Shown here piece after piece: positions 5,177 through 11,128 of a DNA stretch of 28,488 nucleotides. The position numbers were made by a program, and so were the translations under genes. Position 1 is the stretch's first letter. Each line of letters begins with the position of its first letter. This stretch comes from a virus: positions 1 to 28,488 of IMG/VR virus record IMGVR_UViG_3300017917_002005; one strand, 5' to 3'. Below the pieces are notes generated by a model that saw nothing but the letters and a program-made list of their open reading frames with translations, made no database searches and was not told where the DNA came from.

Positions 5177-5205
5177 TTGCGCCGAACTTTAATGCGTGAT
5201 ATACT
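5177..5205 (+). promoter_or_regulatory. Promoter for the small RNA at 5212
   Basis: TTGCGC (5177-5182), 17 bases, TATACT (5200-5205); start expected near 5212. The following RNA folds at once into a long hairpin. Confidence 0.6.
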
Positions 5206-5211
5206 TATAGT

Positions 5212-5268
5212 AATAACACCTCCCACGGGAATTGCCTAATAGGAATGCCGCACCAGGGAGGTTTTTTC
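5212..5268 (+). ncRNA. Short self-terminated hairpin RNA
   Basis: From the promoter start, ACCTCCC (5218-5224) pairs with GGGAGGT (5256-5262), followed by TTTTTT. Inside are nested CGG/CCG and ATTgCCT/AGGAAT stems, giving one long hairpin of about 45 bases. The predicted RNA is about 57 bases. It could be a small RNA, or an attenuator controlling the tRNA-Trp directly downstream. CACCTCC here also resembles the 16S tail but is base-paired. Confidence 0.55.
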
Positions 5269-5269
5269 T

Positions 5270-5337
5270 ATCGTGGGTACTGGGTACGGATTGGTCTCCA
5301 AAACCGATCTTGCTAGGTTCGATTCCTAGACACGGTG
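5270..5337 (+). tRNA. tRNA-Trp (CCA), degenerate
   Basis: Anticodon stem TTGGT/ACCGA around CTCCAAA (anticodon CCA, 5298-5300), T arm CTAGG/CCTAG with TTCGATT, acceptor ATCGTGG/ACACGGT with one G-A mismatch and one wobble, discriminator G as usual for tRNA-Trp. The D arm is only about 13 bases (GTAC/GTAC) and far from canonical. Possibly functional, possibly decaying. It begins 2 bases after the T run of the upstream hairpin RNA. Confidence 0.55.
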
Positions 5338-5340
5338 CTC

Positions 5341-5369
5341 TTGACAATACTCGCCCATAGTGGGATAAT
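5341..5369 (+). promoter_or_regulatory. Strong promoter for the genes from 5376
   Basis: TTGACA (5341-5346), 17 bases, GATAAT (5364-5369). The expected start is 5376, the A of an ATG. Likely drives the long operon 5376-8150. Confidence 0.7.
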
Positions 5370-5375
5370 TTATAT

Positions 5376-5480
5376 ATGGGTAGAGTAGTTGTTTGTGATA
5401 TTTGTAAGAAAGAGATAGAGCTGCGTTGGGGTATTTTTGGCAACGAGACCCTAAGCAGACATAAAAGAAAGGAACATTAA
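5376..5480 (+). CDS. 34-residue C2H2-like zinc-finger protein, leaderless
   Basis: MGRVVVCDICKKEIELRWG then RHKRKEH: C-x2-C-x18-H-x4-H, a C2H2-like finger with a basic tail. ATG sits at +1 of a strong promoter. The stop overlaps the ATG of the next gene (TAATG), and the AGAAAGGA of that gene is encoded within its C-terminus. Possibly DNA-binding. Confidence 0.6.
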   Translation: MGRVVVCDICKKEIELRWGIFGNETLSRHKRKEH

Positions 5481-5908
5481 TGAGAGACAGTATATTTATT
5501 CCAGAACATAAAACCAATGTGCTTCCCTTACGTTGGTTAGCTAATTATGTATTTCATCCTATGTCAATGTGGTTTTTTCATATAGGATTAAATGCTAATG
5601 ATAAGTTTGAATATGATTTTTCTAACGCTACCCTTTTTGATTACATAAAAGAAAAAATTGGATTTAAGATATATAATTTTTTAAATCATCCCTATGAATG
5701 GTGGGGAACAATTTATAAAATGGATCTTAGTGGAATTAATTTAGATGAATTAGGTGGAACTGGTTGGGATGATTACGATGATCAAGGTCATCCTTATTGG
5801 GATTATTGGTGGCATATAGATGAAGAAACTGGCGATGCTTGGAGATTAAAGCCTAATGCAGAAAAGCTGAATGAGATATTAAATACAGAAAGTCCATGGG
5901 AAAAATGA
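5480..5908 (+). CDS. Protein of unknown function
   Basis: A 142-residue protein, MRDSIFIPEHKTNVLPLRWL, rich in Trp, Tyr and Asp (WDDYDDQGHPYWDYWWHIDE around residues 93-112). AGAAAGGA (5466-5473) is 6 bases upstream. No family recognised and no convincing membrane segment. Confidence 0.7.
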   Translation: MRDSIFIPEHKTNVLPLRWLANYVFHPMSMWFFHIGLNANDKFEYDFSNATLFDYIKEKIGFKIYNFLNHPYEWWGTIYKMDLSGINLDELGGTGWDDYDDQGHPYWDYWWHIDEETGDAWRLKPNAEKLNEILNTESPWEK

Positions 5909-6138
5909 AACACGATGAATTACTGGCAAAAATAGATAAAGCCTATGAAACAAATTTACGCATGGGCGCTGATGATCATTATCATAATGCGCCAGAAATT
6001 AAAGCCATTCGTGCAGTAGTGGAATTGCATAAGCCAGATAAAGGTATGTGCAATGGTTGCAATACTAATCCTCAAGCAATTACTACTTGGGCTTATCCTT
6101 GCCCAACTATTGAGGCTATTGAGAAGGAGTTGGGATGA
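5896..6138 (+). CDS. Small protein with paired cysteines, unknown function
   Basis: An 80-residue protein with IRAVVELHKP, CNGCNTNP and YPCPTIEAIEKELG. Resembles small actinophage proteins with an ALRAVVELH-like core and a loose CxxC...C zinc site; function unknown. The start may be 5896 or the in-frame ATG at 5905; it overlaps the preceding gene. Confidence 0.65.
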   Translation: MGKMKHDELLAKIDKAYETNLRMGADDHYHNAPEIKAIRAVVELHKPDKGMCNGCNTNPQAITTWAYPCPTIEAIEKELG

Positions 6139-6461
6139 GTAAAATACCTTGTGCCATGTCTGTATCCTATACTCTATGGAAAAATAATAGACAAAAGCAA
6201 AAGATTAATAAATTAATGAATGCTGTTAAACCAGAAGATTTAATTTTATTTGACCTTGATGATAAAAGAACTAAATATCTTAATTGCTCAGATGCAGACA
6301 AAGATACTTGTCCTCCAGATGATCCAAATTGTCTTTGGAGAACCCACAATTGTTTATGGTGTAAGCAAGACTATAAAATATCAAAACGAGCATTAACAGG
6401 AAAATATATGATTGCAGACCATCATAAGGTTTGTAAGGAGTTTAAAAGGAAAAATAAATGA
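6135..6461 (+). CDS. Cysteine-rich protein of unknown function
   Basis: A 108-residue protein; the second half has CSDADKDTCPPDDPNCLW, CLWC and a final C, with His residues between, suggesting one or two zinc sites. The N-terminal half is basic. The ATGA overlap with the previous gene and GGAG upstream support the start. Confidence 0.65.
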   Translation: MSKIPCAMSVSYTLWKNNRQKQKINKLMNAVKPEDLILFDLDDKRTKYLNCSDADKDTCPPDDPNCLWRTHNCLWCKQDYKISKRALTGKYMIADHHKVCKEFKRKNK

Positions 6462-6640
6462 ATGACGATACAGAATACTACACAGTTAAGTTAACTGATG
6501 GCCAAAGATACATTATTCCAAATGCCGAAGTAATTAATGAAACATGGCGTTTTATTAGATTTATGAATAAAGATGACGAGATGCTTGCTATGTTTAATAA
6601 AAAACATGTTATTTATTATCATCATGGAAGACCAGTATAA
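6458..6640 (+). CDS. Small beta-rich protein of unknown function
   Basis: A 60-residue protein, MNDDTEYYTVKLTDGQRYII, with alternating hydrophobic residues as in a small beta barrel. Ends in HVIYYHHGRPV. Overlaps both neighbours (ATGA, TAATG). Confidence 0.6.
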   Translation: MNDDTEYYTVKLTDGQRYIIPNAEVINETWRFIRFMNKDDEMLAMFNKKHVIYYHHGRPV

Positions 6641-6816
6641 TGAGTCAAAATTATTTATTAGTTATAGCCCTATTGAGTGGTTTAGGATTGGGATTTGTTA
6701 TTCAGCCATTTCTTTTATTCCTGGAAATTATGCGGGATCCAGATAAAGTAGAAAAACATATAAGAAATGCTGCAAACAATGCAAGAGAAATACGAAGATT
6801 ACGAGGAAAAGAATGA
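6640..6816 (+). CDS. Small single-span membrane protein
   Basis: A 58-residue protein starting MSQNYLLVIALLSGLGLGFV: one transmembrane segment (residues about 4-29) and a basic, charged tail ending IRRLRGKE. Overlaps the previous gene (TAATG) and the next (ATGA). Function unknown; topology suggests a short outside N-terminus and cytoplasmic tail. Confidence 0.6.
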   Translation: MSQNYLLVIALLSGLGLGFVIQPFLLFLEIMRDPDKVEKHIRNAANNAREIRRLRGKE

Positions 6817-7061
6817 CTATTATTCGTTATACTGAAGAAGAGTTGTTACAGGCTTGGGATGAGTTGTTTGTTACATACCCTTGGTTAAATGGTTGGTCAT
6901 GGAGTGGATCAGTTTGTAATGAAGTATTTTGTTGTCCTGATACTCCACCAAATTGGGGAGCATTAGACGAAGCAAAACAAATTCTTTGGTTACTTGGCAA
7001 AGATACACATGTTAAAAAGATTTCAATGGATTTAAATAGTTATGAGGAATATCGTGGATAA
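6813..7061 (+). CDS. Small protein of unknown function
   Basis: An 82-residue protein, [20 protein letters not shown], with three cysteines around [15 protein letters not shown] and many Trp. Starts in an ATGA overlap. No family recognised. Confidence 0.65.
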   Translation: MTIIRYTEEELLQAWDELFVTYPWLNGWSWSGSVCNEVFCCPDTPPNWGALDEAKQILWLLGKDTHVKKISMDLNSYEEYRG

Positions 7062-7260
7062 AGAACAATTAACATTACAACTTCTTATGGAATATTCAGG
7101 AAATATGGAAGATGCTTTAGTTAGAAAAACATTAAAACAGATGGAAACAGCATTTCGTAAAGATATAGCCCATCAAATGCGAGAAGAATATCCTCATCCT
7201 TCAGAAGAAGCAAAAGCATGGGCATACGCTTATGCAGAATTAATTGAGAAAGGCATATAA
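7054..7260 (+). CDS. Small helical protein of unknown function
   Basis: About 68 residues, helical and charged, with [21 protein letters not shown] prefer the GTG at 7054 because GAGGA (7043-7047) is well placed; an in-frame ATG at 7042 has no ribosome site. Stop overlaps the next ATG (TAATG). Confidence 0.6.
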   Translation: MDKEQLTLQLLMEYSGNMEDALVRKTLKQMETAFRKDIAHQMREEYPHPSEEAKAWAYAYAELIEKGI

Positions 7261-7718
7261 TGAAAGAGTTAGAAGCAGAAATCATAGACCTATCTGGCAG
7301 ATGGTGTAAATATGTAGGTATGGATCATTGTAAATCTAGGGATTTCTATTGGTATATTACTAAGAGCTATTCTTATGGTGAGCCACCAAAATATTATGCT
7401 TACCATAATGGATACCGTGCAGATGACTGGACTAGCCAAGAAGTAGATAGTGAAGAAGATGCAATGATGTTATTAGTGGATAAACTACGCAGAACTGTTA
7501 ATGGTCAAATTAAGATTATCAAAAAAGATATTGAGCAGACCAAAAAGCTTCCACCAGAGGAGCGTTGGTATTCAATTGAAGATTTACAAAAAGAATTAGA
7601 TATATTGCAAGGCGGTAAAAGAGAACATGATCCAAAATGTGATTCAGTTAATTTTGCTCATCCTACATATCCAATTACAGCAGCAAAATGTACTTGTGGG
7701 GTAGAGGTAAAGTCATGA
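7260..7718 (+). CDS. Protein of unknown function with C-terminal metal site
   Basis: A 152-residue protein: an N-terminal Tyr/Trp-rich region (DFYWYITKSYSYGEPP), a central helical part (VDKLRRTVNGQIKIIKKDIE) and a C-terminal HDPKCDSVNFAH...KCTCG that could bind zinc. Coupled to both neighbours. No family recognised. Confidence 0.65.
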   Translation: MKELEAEIIDLSGRWCKYVGMDHCKSRDFYWYITKSYSYGEPPKYYAYHNGYRADDWTSQEVDSEEDAMMLLVDKLRRTVNGQIKIIKKDIEQTKKLPPEERWYSIEDLQKELDILQGGKREHDPKCDSVNFAHPTYPITAAKCTCGVEVKS

Positions 7719-8005
7719 GCAAAAGATATTATACAAAAGTAATTGGTGGTAAGAGTTTGCCAAGTGCACCAACTGGAATAAATCCTAAACCTCGTATTAA
7801 AATTGAACAAAGTTTGGGCTATCGTGGTTATTTTTGGCATATAGAAGAATTTGTTTCTATTCATAAGTCTATGCCAGAAGATTGGCATCAAGTTGGTCGT
7901 GGTGGATACGCCTTAACATTTTGGGGTGCAAAGTTTGCAGGTAAACGAGAAATAAAGAAAAGAAAAAATTTTAAATCTCAAAATAGAGAATGGATTATTG
8001 AATGA
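7715..8005 (+). CDS. Basic protein of unknown function
   Basis: A 96-residue basic protein, MSKRYYTKVIGGKSLPSAPT, with GYRGYFWHIEEFVS and a lysine-rich C-terminus (KREIKKRKNFKSQ). ATG 7715 overlaps the previous stop (ATGA); a longer frame upstream is not needed. May bind nucleic acid, by charge only. Confidence 0.6.
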   Translation: MSKRYYTKVIGGKSLPSAPTGINPKPRIKIEQSLGYRGYFWHIEEFVSIHKSMPEDWHQVGRGGYALTFWGAKFAGKREIKKRKNFKSQNREWIIE

Positions 8006-8151
8006 CAAAATACGTTAGATATACAACATGGTGGAGAATAAAACAAAATACAAAAAGATTTTTGCGTAATCCCGTAAAGTTTGCTATACTTAATTATAAG
8101 TGGAATAAATTATATAAAGAAAAACTAAGGAAGCTTAATGCCAAAAAATGA
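8002..8151 (+). CDS. Very basic 49-residue protein
   Basis: MTKYVRYTTWWRIKQNTKRF and onward, rich in Lys, Arg and aromatic residues. Starts in an ATGA overlap and overlaps the next gene's start. The promoter at 8062-8090 lies inside it. Could be a small nucleic-acid-binding protein. Confidence 0.5.
   Translation: MTKYVRYTTWWRIKQNTKRFLRNPVKFAILNYKWNKLYKEKLRKLNAKK
8062..8090 (+). promoter_or_regulatory. Internal promoter
   Basis: TTGCGT (8062-8067), 17 bases, TATACT (8085-8090). Would give a transcript from about 8097 covering the small genes from 8138 on. Confidence 0.55.
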
Positions 8152-8245
8152 ATGTGAGAAATGTGGTATCTCAAAAAAAGATCCATTATTTTGGGAATCT
8201 CATCAAACAATGACAGATAATTCTATTTGGTGTGTAAAAAAATGA
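8138..8245 (+). CDS. 35-residue zinc-knuckle protein
   Basis: MPKNECEKCGISKKDPLFWE with CEKC near the start and one Cys (IWCVKK) near the end, plus His: a possible small zinc site. AAGGAAG lies upstream. ATGA overlap with the next gene. Confidence 0.55.
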   Translation: MPKNECEKCGISKKDPLFWESHQTMTDNSIWCVKK

Positions 8246-8391
8246 CTCCTGAATATATTATTATGACTAGCGATTATCAAACTGCTGCTGATTTAGCTAC
8301 AGATATGGGATTAGATTTTGGAGAATGGAAATGGATTAGGGATAGATTTAAAGATCCAATTGCATATAAAAGATATAGGAAAGGTGAATAA
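8242..8391 (+). CDS. 49-residue protein of unknown function
   Basis: MTPEYIIMTSDYQTAADLAT, 49 residues, with a helical N-terminal half and a basic end (YKRYRKGE). Starts in an ATGA overlap. Function unknown. Confidence 0.55.
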   Translation: MTPEYIIMTSDYQTAADLATDMGLDFGEWKWIRDRFKDPIAYKRYRKGE

Positions 8392-8394
8392 TAA

Positions 8395-8586
8395 ATGGGA
8401 ACATGTAAGTGTGGGTTTTCTACAGACCCTGAGCAAAATTGTAATGGAACGCACAAAACTGTAAAAGCAATTAAAGAAGATCTTATTGCTAAAATAGAAG
8501 CTATTGATCCTTACGGCGAAGAAAATAATAGCCTTAATGCATTAGGAATGAAGATGTTAGTTTTAGAAACAATTAGGGGTAAATAA
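8395..8586 (+). CDS. CDGSH-like iron-sulfur or zinc protein
   Basis: A 63-residue protein starting MGTCKCGFSTDPEQNCNGTH. The pattern C-x-C-x2-S...C-N-G-T-H closely follows the CDGSH iron-sulfur motif (C-x-C...C-D-G-x-H), with one extra residue between the second and third Cys and Asn for Asp. The rest is a helix. If genuine, it would bind a 2Fe-2S cluster through 3 Cys and 1 His; zinc is the alternative. Confidence 0.55.
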   Translation: MGTCKCGFSTDPEQNCNGTHKTVKAIKEDLIAKIEAIDPYGEENNSLNALGMKMLVLETIRGK

Positions 8587-8756
8587 TGAAGTTTTATGCT
8601 AGAGATGTAAATGATGATAATAAAGTTAAAGAAATACCAGAGTATATTGCAAATGCTGTATTGAAACAATATATTGAAAGAAGATATACGTTTGCAGTCG
8701 CTATTGGTTGTTTTATGATTGGGTTTTTCGCTGGCATTATTGCCTATGCCCTTTGA
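8586..8756 (+). CDS. Small C-terminally anchored membrane protein
   Basis: A 56-residue protein, MKFYARDVNDDNKVKEIPEY, charged for about 33 residues, then one membrane segment (FAVAIGCFMIGFFAGIIAYA) at the C-terminus: a tail-anchored layout. Its ATG overlaps the previous stop. Function unknown. Confidence 0.6.
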   Translation: MKFYARDVNDDNKVKEIPEYIANAVLKQYIERRYTFAVAIGCFMIGFFAGIIAYAL

Positions 8757-8770
8757 TTTTGAATACACAC

Positions 8771-8799
8771 TTGCATAATTAATATGCTTGTGGTATTCT
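8771..8799 (+). promoter_or_regulatory. Promoter for the SSB gene
   Basis: TTGCAT (8771-8776), 17 bases, TATTCT (8794-8799). The expected start near 8806 gives a leader of about 34 bases. Confidence 0.55.
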
Positions 8800-8839
8800 T
8801 GTTTAACGGATATCGTAACTTAGTAGAAAAGAGAGCAAT

Positions 8840-9214
8840 ATGAATCCTAAAGTAACACTAGTGGGTCGTCTTGGTGCAGACCCAGAAGCAGTTGGAACAA
8901 CTGGAGTTCGTCTTCGTGTTGTAACAAGTGACAGAGCAAAGAATGATAAGGGTGAGTGGGAAGATCGTGACACCTCTTGGTGGACGGTAAAAGCATGGAA
9001 AACTCTTGCAGAACAAACAAAAAAGACTCTTAAAAAGGGTCAAGAAGTAATGGTTACTGGAACAATTTATCAAGAATCTTGGAAAGATAGTTCTGGAAAC
9101 AATAAGACTTCTTATGAAGTAATTGCAGATTCAGTTGGTTTGACTGCATATACAATTACAAAGCAGCCATCAACATCTGTGCCTTCTGTAGCATCAGAAA
9201 ATCCTTGGACTTAA
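8840..9214 (+). CDS. ssb: Single-stranded DNA-binding protein
   Basis: A 124-residue OB-fold SSB: MNPKVTLVGRLGADPEAVGT, DTSWWTVKAWKTLAEQ, LKKGQEVMVTGTIYQESW follow the bacterial SSB family. It coats single-stranded DNA during replication and repair. The C-terminus ends SVASENPWT; the usual acidic DDDIPF tip that recruits partner proteins is missing. Own promoter, and a terminator hairpin follows. Confidence 0.85.
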   Translation: MNPKVTLVGRLGADPEAVGTTGVRLRVVTSDRAKNDKGEWEDRDTSWWTVKAWKTLAEQTKKTLKKGQEVMVTGTIYQESWKDSSGNNKTSYEVIADSVGLTAYTITKQPSTSVPSVASENPWT

Positions 9215-9228
9215 TTAGGATATAAAAA

Positions 9229-9260
9229 TAGTGGGGTCTTCTAAATAGTTGGCCCCACTA
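9229..9260 (+). terminator. Hairpin terminator after ssb
   Basis: TAGTGGGGTC (9229-9238) pairs with GGCCCCACTA (9251-9260), 10 bp with one G-T, loop of 12. Downstream is TATATAAAA without a clear T run, so it may be a transcript-end stabiliser rather than a full terminator. Confidence 0.55.
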
Positions 9261-9284
9261 TATATAAAAGATATAGGAAAATAA

Positions 9285-9509
9285 ATGGGTAATTGGACTG
9301 AAGAATTAACAGATGAACAAAAGAAACAAGTATGGGATTTTATTGTTTTTACTGTAAAAGAAATTAGAGAGCAGATTGCTCTTGATATTGAATATACATA
9401 TGAAGTTTGGGCTACCCACGGCAAAGCAAAAAGTAGACAAACTAAAAAAGCTTTTATGGTATGCTCAGATATTGCTCGTGGATTAAACGAAGTTGTAGAA
9501 AAGAAATAA
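9285..9509 (+). CDS. Small helical protein of unknown function
   Basis: A 74-residue mostly helical protein, MGNWTEELTDEQKKQVWDFI, ending ARGLNEVVEKK. AGGAAA precedes the ATG. It is the last gene before the tRNA cluster, which begins 8 bases after its stop. No family recognised. Confidence 0.65.
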   Translation: MGNWTEELTDEQKKQVWDFIVFTVKEIREQIALDIEYTYEVWATHGKAKSRQTKKAFMVCSDIARGLNEVVEKK

Positions 9510-9516
9510 TTTTTTA

Positions 9517-9590
9517 GGAACAGTAGCCAAGTTGGTTAAGGCCCCGAACTCATAATTCGGTTATCGTAGGTTCAAGTCCTACCTGTTCCA
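9517..9590 (+). tRNA. tRNA with CAT anticodon (Met or Ile2)
   Basis: Acceptor GGAACAG/CTGTTCC perfect, D arm GCC/GGC, anticodon stem CCGAA/TTCGG with CTCATAA, T arm GTAGG/CCTAC with TTCAAGT. The acceptor's paired first position argues against an initiator. Whether it carries Met or lysidine-modified Ile cannot be told by eye. Confidence 0.9.
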
Positions 9591-9591
9591 C

Positions 9592-9665
9592 GGGACACGG
9601 CTGGCTGGTGGTCAGAAAGTGGCTTATATCCTCTTTAGAGTTGCGTTCAATTCGTAAGTGTCCTA
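9592..9665 (+). tRNA. tRNA-Ile (TAT), atypical
   Basis: Acceptor GGGACAC/GTGTCCT (one wobble), T arm TTGCG/CGTAA with TTCAATT, anticodon loop CTTATAT (TAT at 9625-9627) on a stem with one T-T mismatch. D arm CTG/CAG. Position 8 is G instead of U. It would read AUA, a codon suited to an AT-rich phage. Only 1 base from the previous tRNA. Confidence 0.65.
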
Positions 9666-9833
9666 CTCAAAATATAGATCTGAACAATCTATATGGAGAT
9701 CGTTGTACTGAACTTTTCACTGTGAGCGCATCATACGAAGGTGTTCAGACTGATGGAGATTGCTCTGCTAACTCACTAGGTACAACAGCCAACAGATAGT
9801 TTAGATTAAGAATCAAAGTCGTGGTTGGCATTT
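9666..9833 (+). ncRNA. Structured segment inside the tRNA cluster
   Basis: ATATAGAT/ATCTATAT (9672-9694) is an 8-bp hairpin. GTTGTAC (9702-9708) pairs with GTACAAC (9780-9786), and directly continuing from the 5' strand TGAAC (9709-9713) pairs with GTTCA (9743-9747), as in a multi-branch junction. GCCAAC (near 9788) can pair with GTTGGC (near 9824). The 7-bp closing stem and the 85-base length are tRNA-like, but no T arm or anticodon loop fits. No gene is convincing. Confidence 0.45.
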
Positions 9834-9904
9834 GCGGATGTTGCATAATGGTAGTGCCTCAGCCTTCCAAGCTGATTGTGCGAGTTCGATTCTCGTCATC
9901 CGCT
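9834..9904 (+). tRNA. tRNA-Gly (TCC)
   Basis: Acceptor GCGGATG/CATCCGC perfect, D arm GCATAATGGTAGTGC, anticodon stem TCAGC/GCTGA with CTTCCAA, T arm GCGAG/CTCGT with TTCGATT. Reads GGA/GGG. Confidence 0.92.
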
Positions 9905-9909
9905 CTAAT

Positions 9910-9989
9910 GCCGTACATGCTCCAAGGTGGAGCAGCGGACTGTAAATCCGTGGTCTCAGACATGCTTGGTTCGATTCCAAGGTGCGGCA
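9910..9989 (+). tRNA. tRNA-Tyr (GTA)
   Basis: Acceptor GCCGTAC/GTGCGGC (one wobble), D arm TGCTCC/GGAGCA, anticodon stem GCGGA/TCCGT with CTGTAAA, a variable arm GTCT/AGAC as in bacterial class II tRNA-Tyr, and T arm CTTGG/CCAAG. Confidence 0.92.
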
Positions 9990-9993
9990 CTAA

Positions 9994-10067
9994 AGTGGTA
10001 TAGCTCAATTGGTTAGAGCACTTGTCTGATACACAAGAGGTTTCTGGTTCAAGTCCAGATATCACTA
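9994..10067 (+). tRNA. tRNA-Ile (GAT)
   Basis: Acceptor AGTGGTA/TATCACT, D arm GCTC...GAGC, anticodon stem CTTGT/ACAAG with CTGATAC, T arm TCTGG/CCAGA with TTCAAGT. Reads AUU/AUC. The second isoleucine tRNA of the cluster. Confidence 0.9.
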
Positions 10068-10071
10068 CTAA

Positions 10072-10143
10072 ACCTGCATAGCATAATGGTTGTGCGCTTC
10101 CCTCATAAGGAAGAGTGTATTGGTTCAATTCCAATTGCAGGTA
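10072..10143 (+). tRNA. tRNA with CAT anticodon (Met or Ile2)
   Basis: Acceptor ACCTGCA/TGCAGGT perfect, D arm GCATAATGGTTGTGC, anticodon stem CTTCC/GGAAG with CTCATAA, T arm ATTGG/CCAAT. Different in sequence from the CAT tRNA at 9517, so the two probably have different identities or hosts of origin. Confidence 0.9.
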
Positions 10144-10144
10144 C

Positions 10145-10233
10145 GGAAGAATGGCTGAGTGGTCTAAAGCAATCGGTTGCTAACTGATCGTGGGAGTTAA
10201 ATCTCACCGTAGGTTCGAATCCTACTTCTTCCG
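10145..10233 (+). tRNA. tRNA-Ser (GCT)
   Basis: Acceptor GGAAGAA/TTCTTCC, anticodon loop TTGCTAA (GCT), long class II variable arm (GTGGGAG...), T arm GTAGG/CCTAC. CCA is encoded directly after discriminator G (10234-10236), the only member of the cluster with clear encoded CCA. Confidence 0.92.
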
Positions 10234-10237
10234 CCAG

Positions 10238-10310
10238 ACCTCTGTAGTTCAGTGGACAGAACACAGGACTTCTAAGCCTGGTGTCGCAGGTTCGATTCCT
10301 GCCAGAGGTG
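10238..10310 (+). tRNA. tRNA-Arg (TCT)
   Basis: Acceptor ACCTCTG/CAGAGGT, anticodon loop CTTCTAA (TCT) with an A-G mismatch at the top of the stem, T arm GCAGG/CCTGC with TTCGATT. Reads AGA. Its 3' end lies 1 base before the TATAAT that drives the gene at 10324. Confidence 0.9.
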
Positions 10311-10323
10311 CTATAATAAAATT

Positions 10324-10464
10324 ATGGATCTTGAAAAAGAAATAAGAGATATACTATTTGAAATAGGCAAAGATATTAAATTACATAAACTTCTTGATGG
10401 TAATTTAATTGTTGATATTGACTATGAAAAATATGTTAAACAAATACTTGACCTAATTAAATAA
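10324..10464 (+). CDS. 46-residue protein, leaderless
   Basis: MDLEKEIRDILFEIGKDIKL, helical and charged. TATAAT (10312-10317) is 6 bases upstream of the ATG, so the message is probably leaderless. It converges on and overlaps by 8 bases the end of the leftward glycosyltransferase gene. Unknown function; last rightward gene in the window. Confidence 0.55.
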   Translation: MDLEKEIRDILFEIGKDIKLHKLLDGNLIVDIDYEKYVKQILDLIK

Positions 10465-11128
10465 TTTCATCTTTGTATAAAAATCCAGGGCGTTCATCTG
10501 GAGATTTATATTTTTTATATTCTGTTAATTTTTTACCTGTAAATTTTGGTGCAGAAGACATTTTTTCATCATAATCTTTTTGCACAAATAATGGTTTATC
10601 AATTGTATAAATATTATAAAATCTTTGGATCATTGCAAATGGTACATCCATGGGCATTGGATATGTTTCTGCACAATATTTAGTAGTTCTTTGACACATC
10701 TGTACATATTCTTGTGTTAAATATAAAATAGCATGGGAAGATAGCATATTATATATTTTATACACCCCTTGCATATTATCAACTGGGGTATATTTCAAAT
10801 AAAAACCAGTTTGTCCTTGCATTAGGCCCCATTGAGAATTGCCCAAATAGACCGCATCTGCGTCATCTGGGACCTGAATTTGGCTCTTGAAGTACTTTGG
10901 ATCAGCGTCGTCCTCAAGCACTATAAAAGGCGCTGGAGCCTGGCTAAGGGCTTTTAATTGGGACTTTGATAAACCAACTCTGCCATTCTTTTTGTCCTCT
11001 ATAGCTTCAATCCTATTAATATTTTTAAAACCAAGTTCTACAAGTTGCTTTTCAATATGTTCTTTTTTATGGATATCTTTAGCCATATTAATATAATAGA
11101 CTGGTATATCTAATAGATTTATTTTCAT
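10457..11128 (-). CDS. GT25-like glycosyltransferase
   Basis: A 223-residue protein with VYYINMAKDIHKKEHIEKQL at the N-terminus, RIEAIEDKKNGRVGLSKSQ and PFIVLEDDADPKYF. The INM...R..RIEAI, GCSLSH-like GLSKSQ and LEDDA motifs match the GT25 (LPS-type) family, which transfers sugars from nucleotide donors with a metal at the acidic motif. Last gene of a five-gene glycan cassette; the ATG overlaps the previous stop (ATGA). No membrane anchor, so cytoplasmic. Confidence 0.75.
   Translation of the reverse strand: MKINLLDIPVYYINMAKDIHKKEHIEKQLVELGFKNINRIEAIEDKKNGRVGLSKSQLKALSQAPAPFIVLEDDADPKYFKSQIQVPDDADAVYLGNSQWGLMQGQTGFYLKYTPVDNMQGVYKIYNMLSSHAILYLTQEYVQMCQRTTKYCAETYPMPMDVPFAMIQRFYNIYTIDKPLFVQKDYDEKMSSAPKFTGKKLTEYKKYKSPDERPGFLYKDEII

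Noticed and set aside
9702-9787. The 7-bp closed 85-base segment as a class II tRNA
   Set aside because: No T arm of 5-7-5 form precedes the 3' strand and no anticodon loop with U33 and a 5-bp stem fits.
9608-9799. A 63-residue open frame in the tRNA cluster
   Set aside because: Begins inside tRNA-Ile(TAT), has no ribosome site, and the DNA is better explained by RNA structure.
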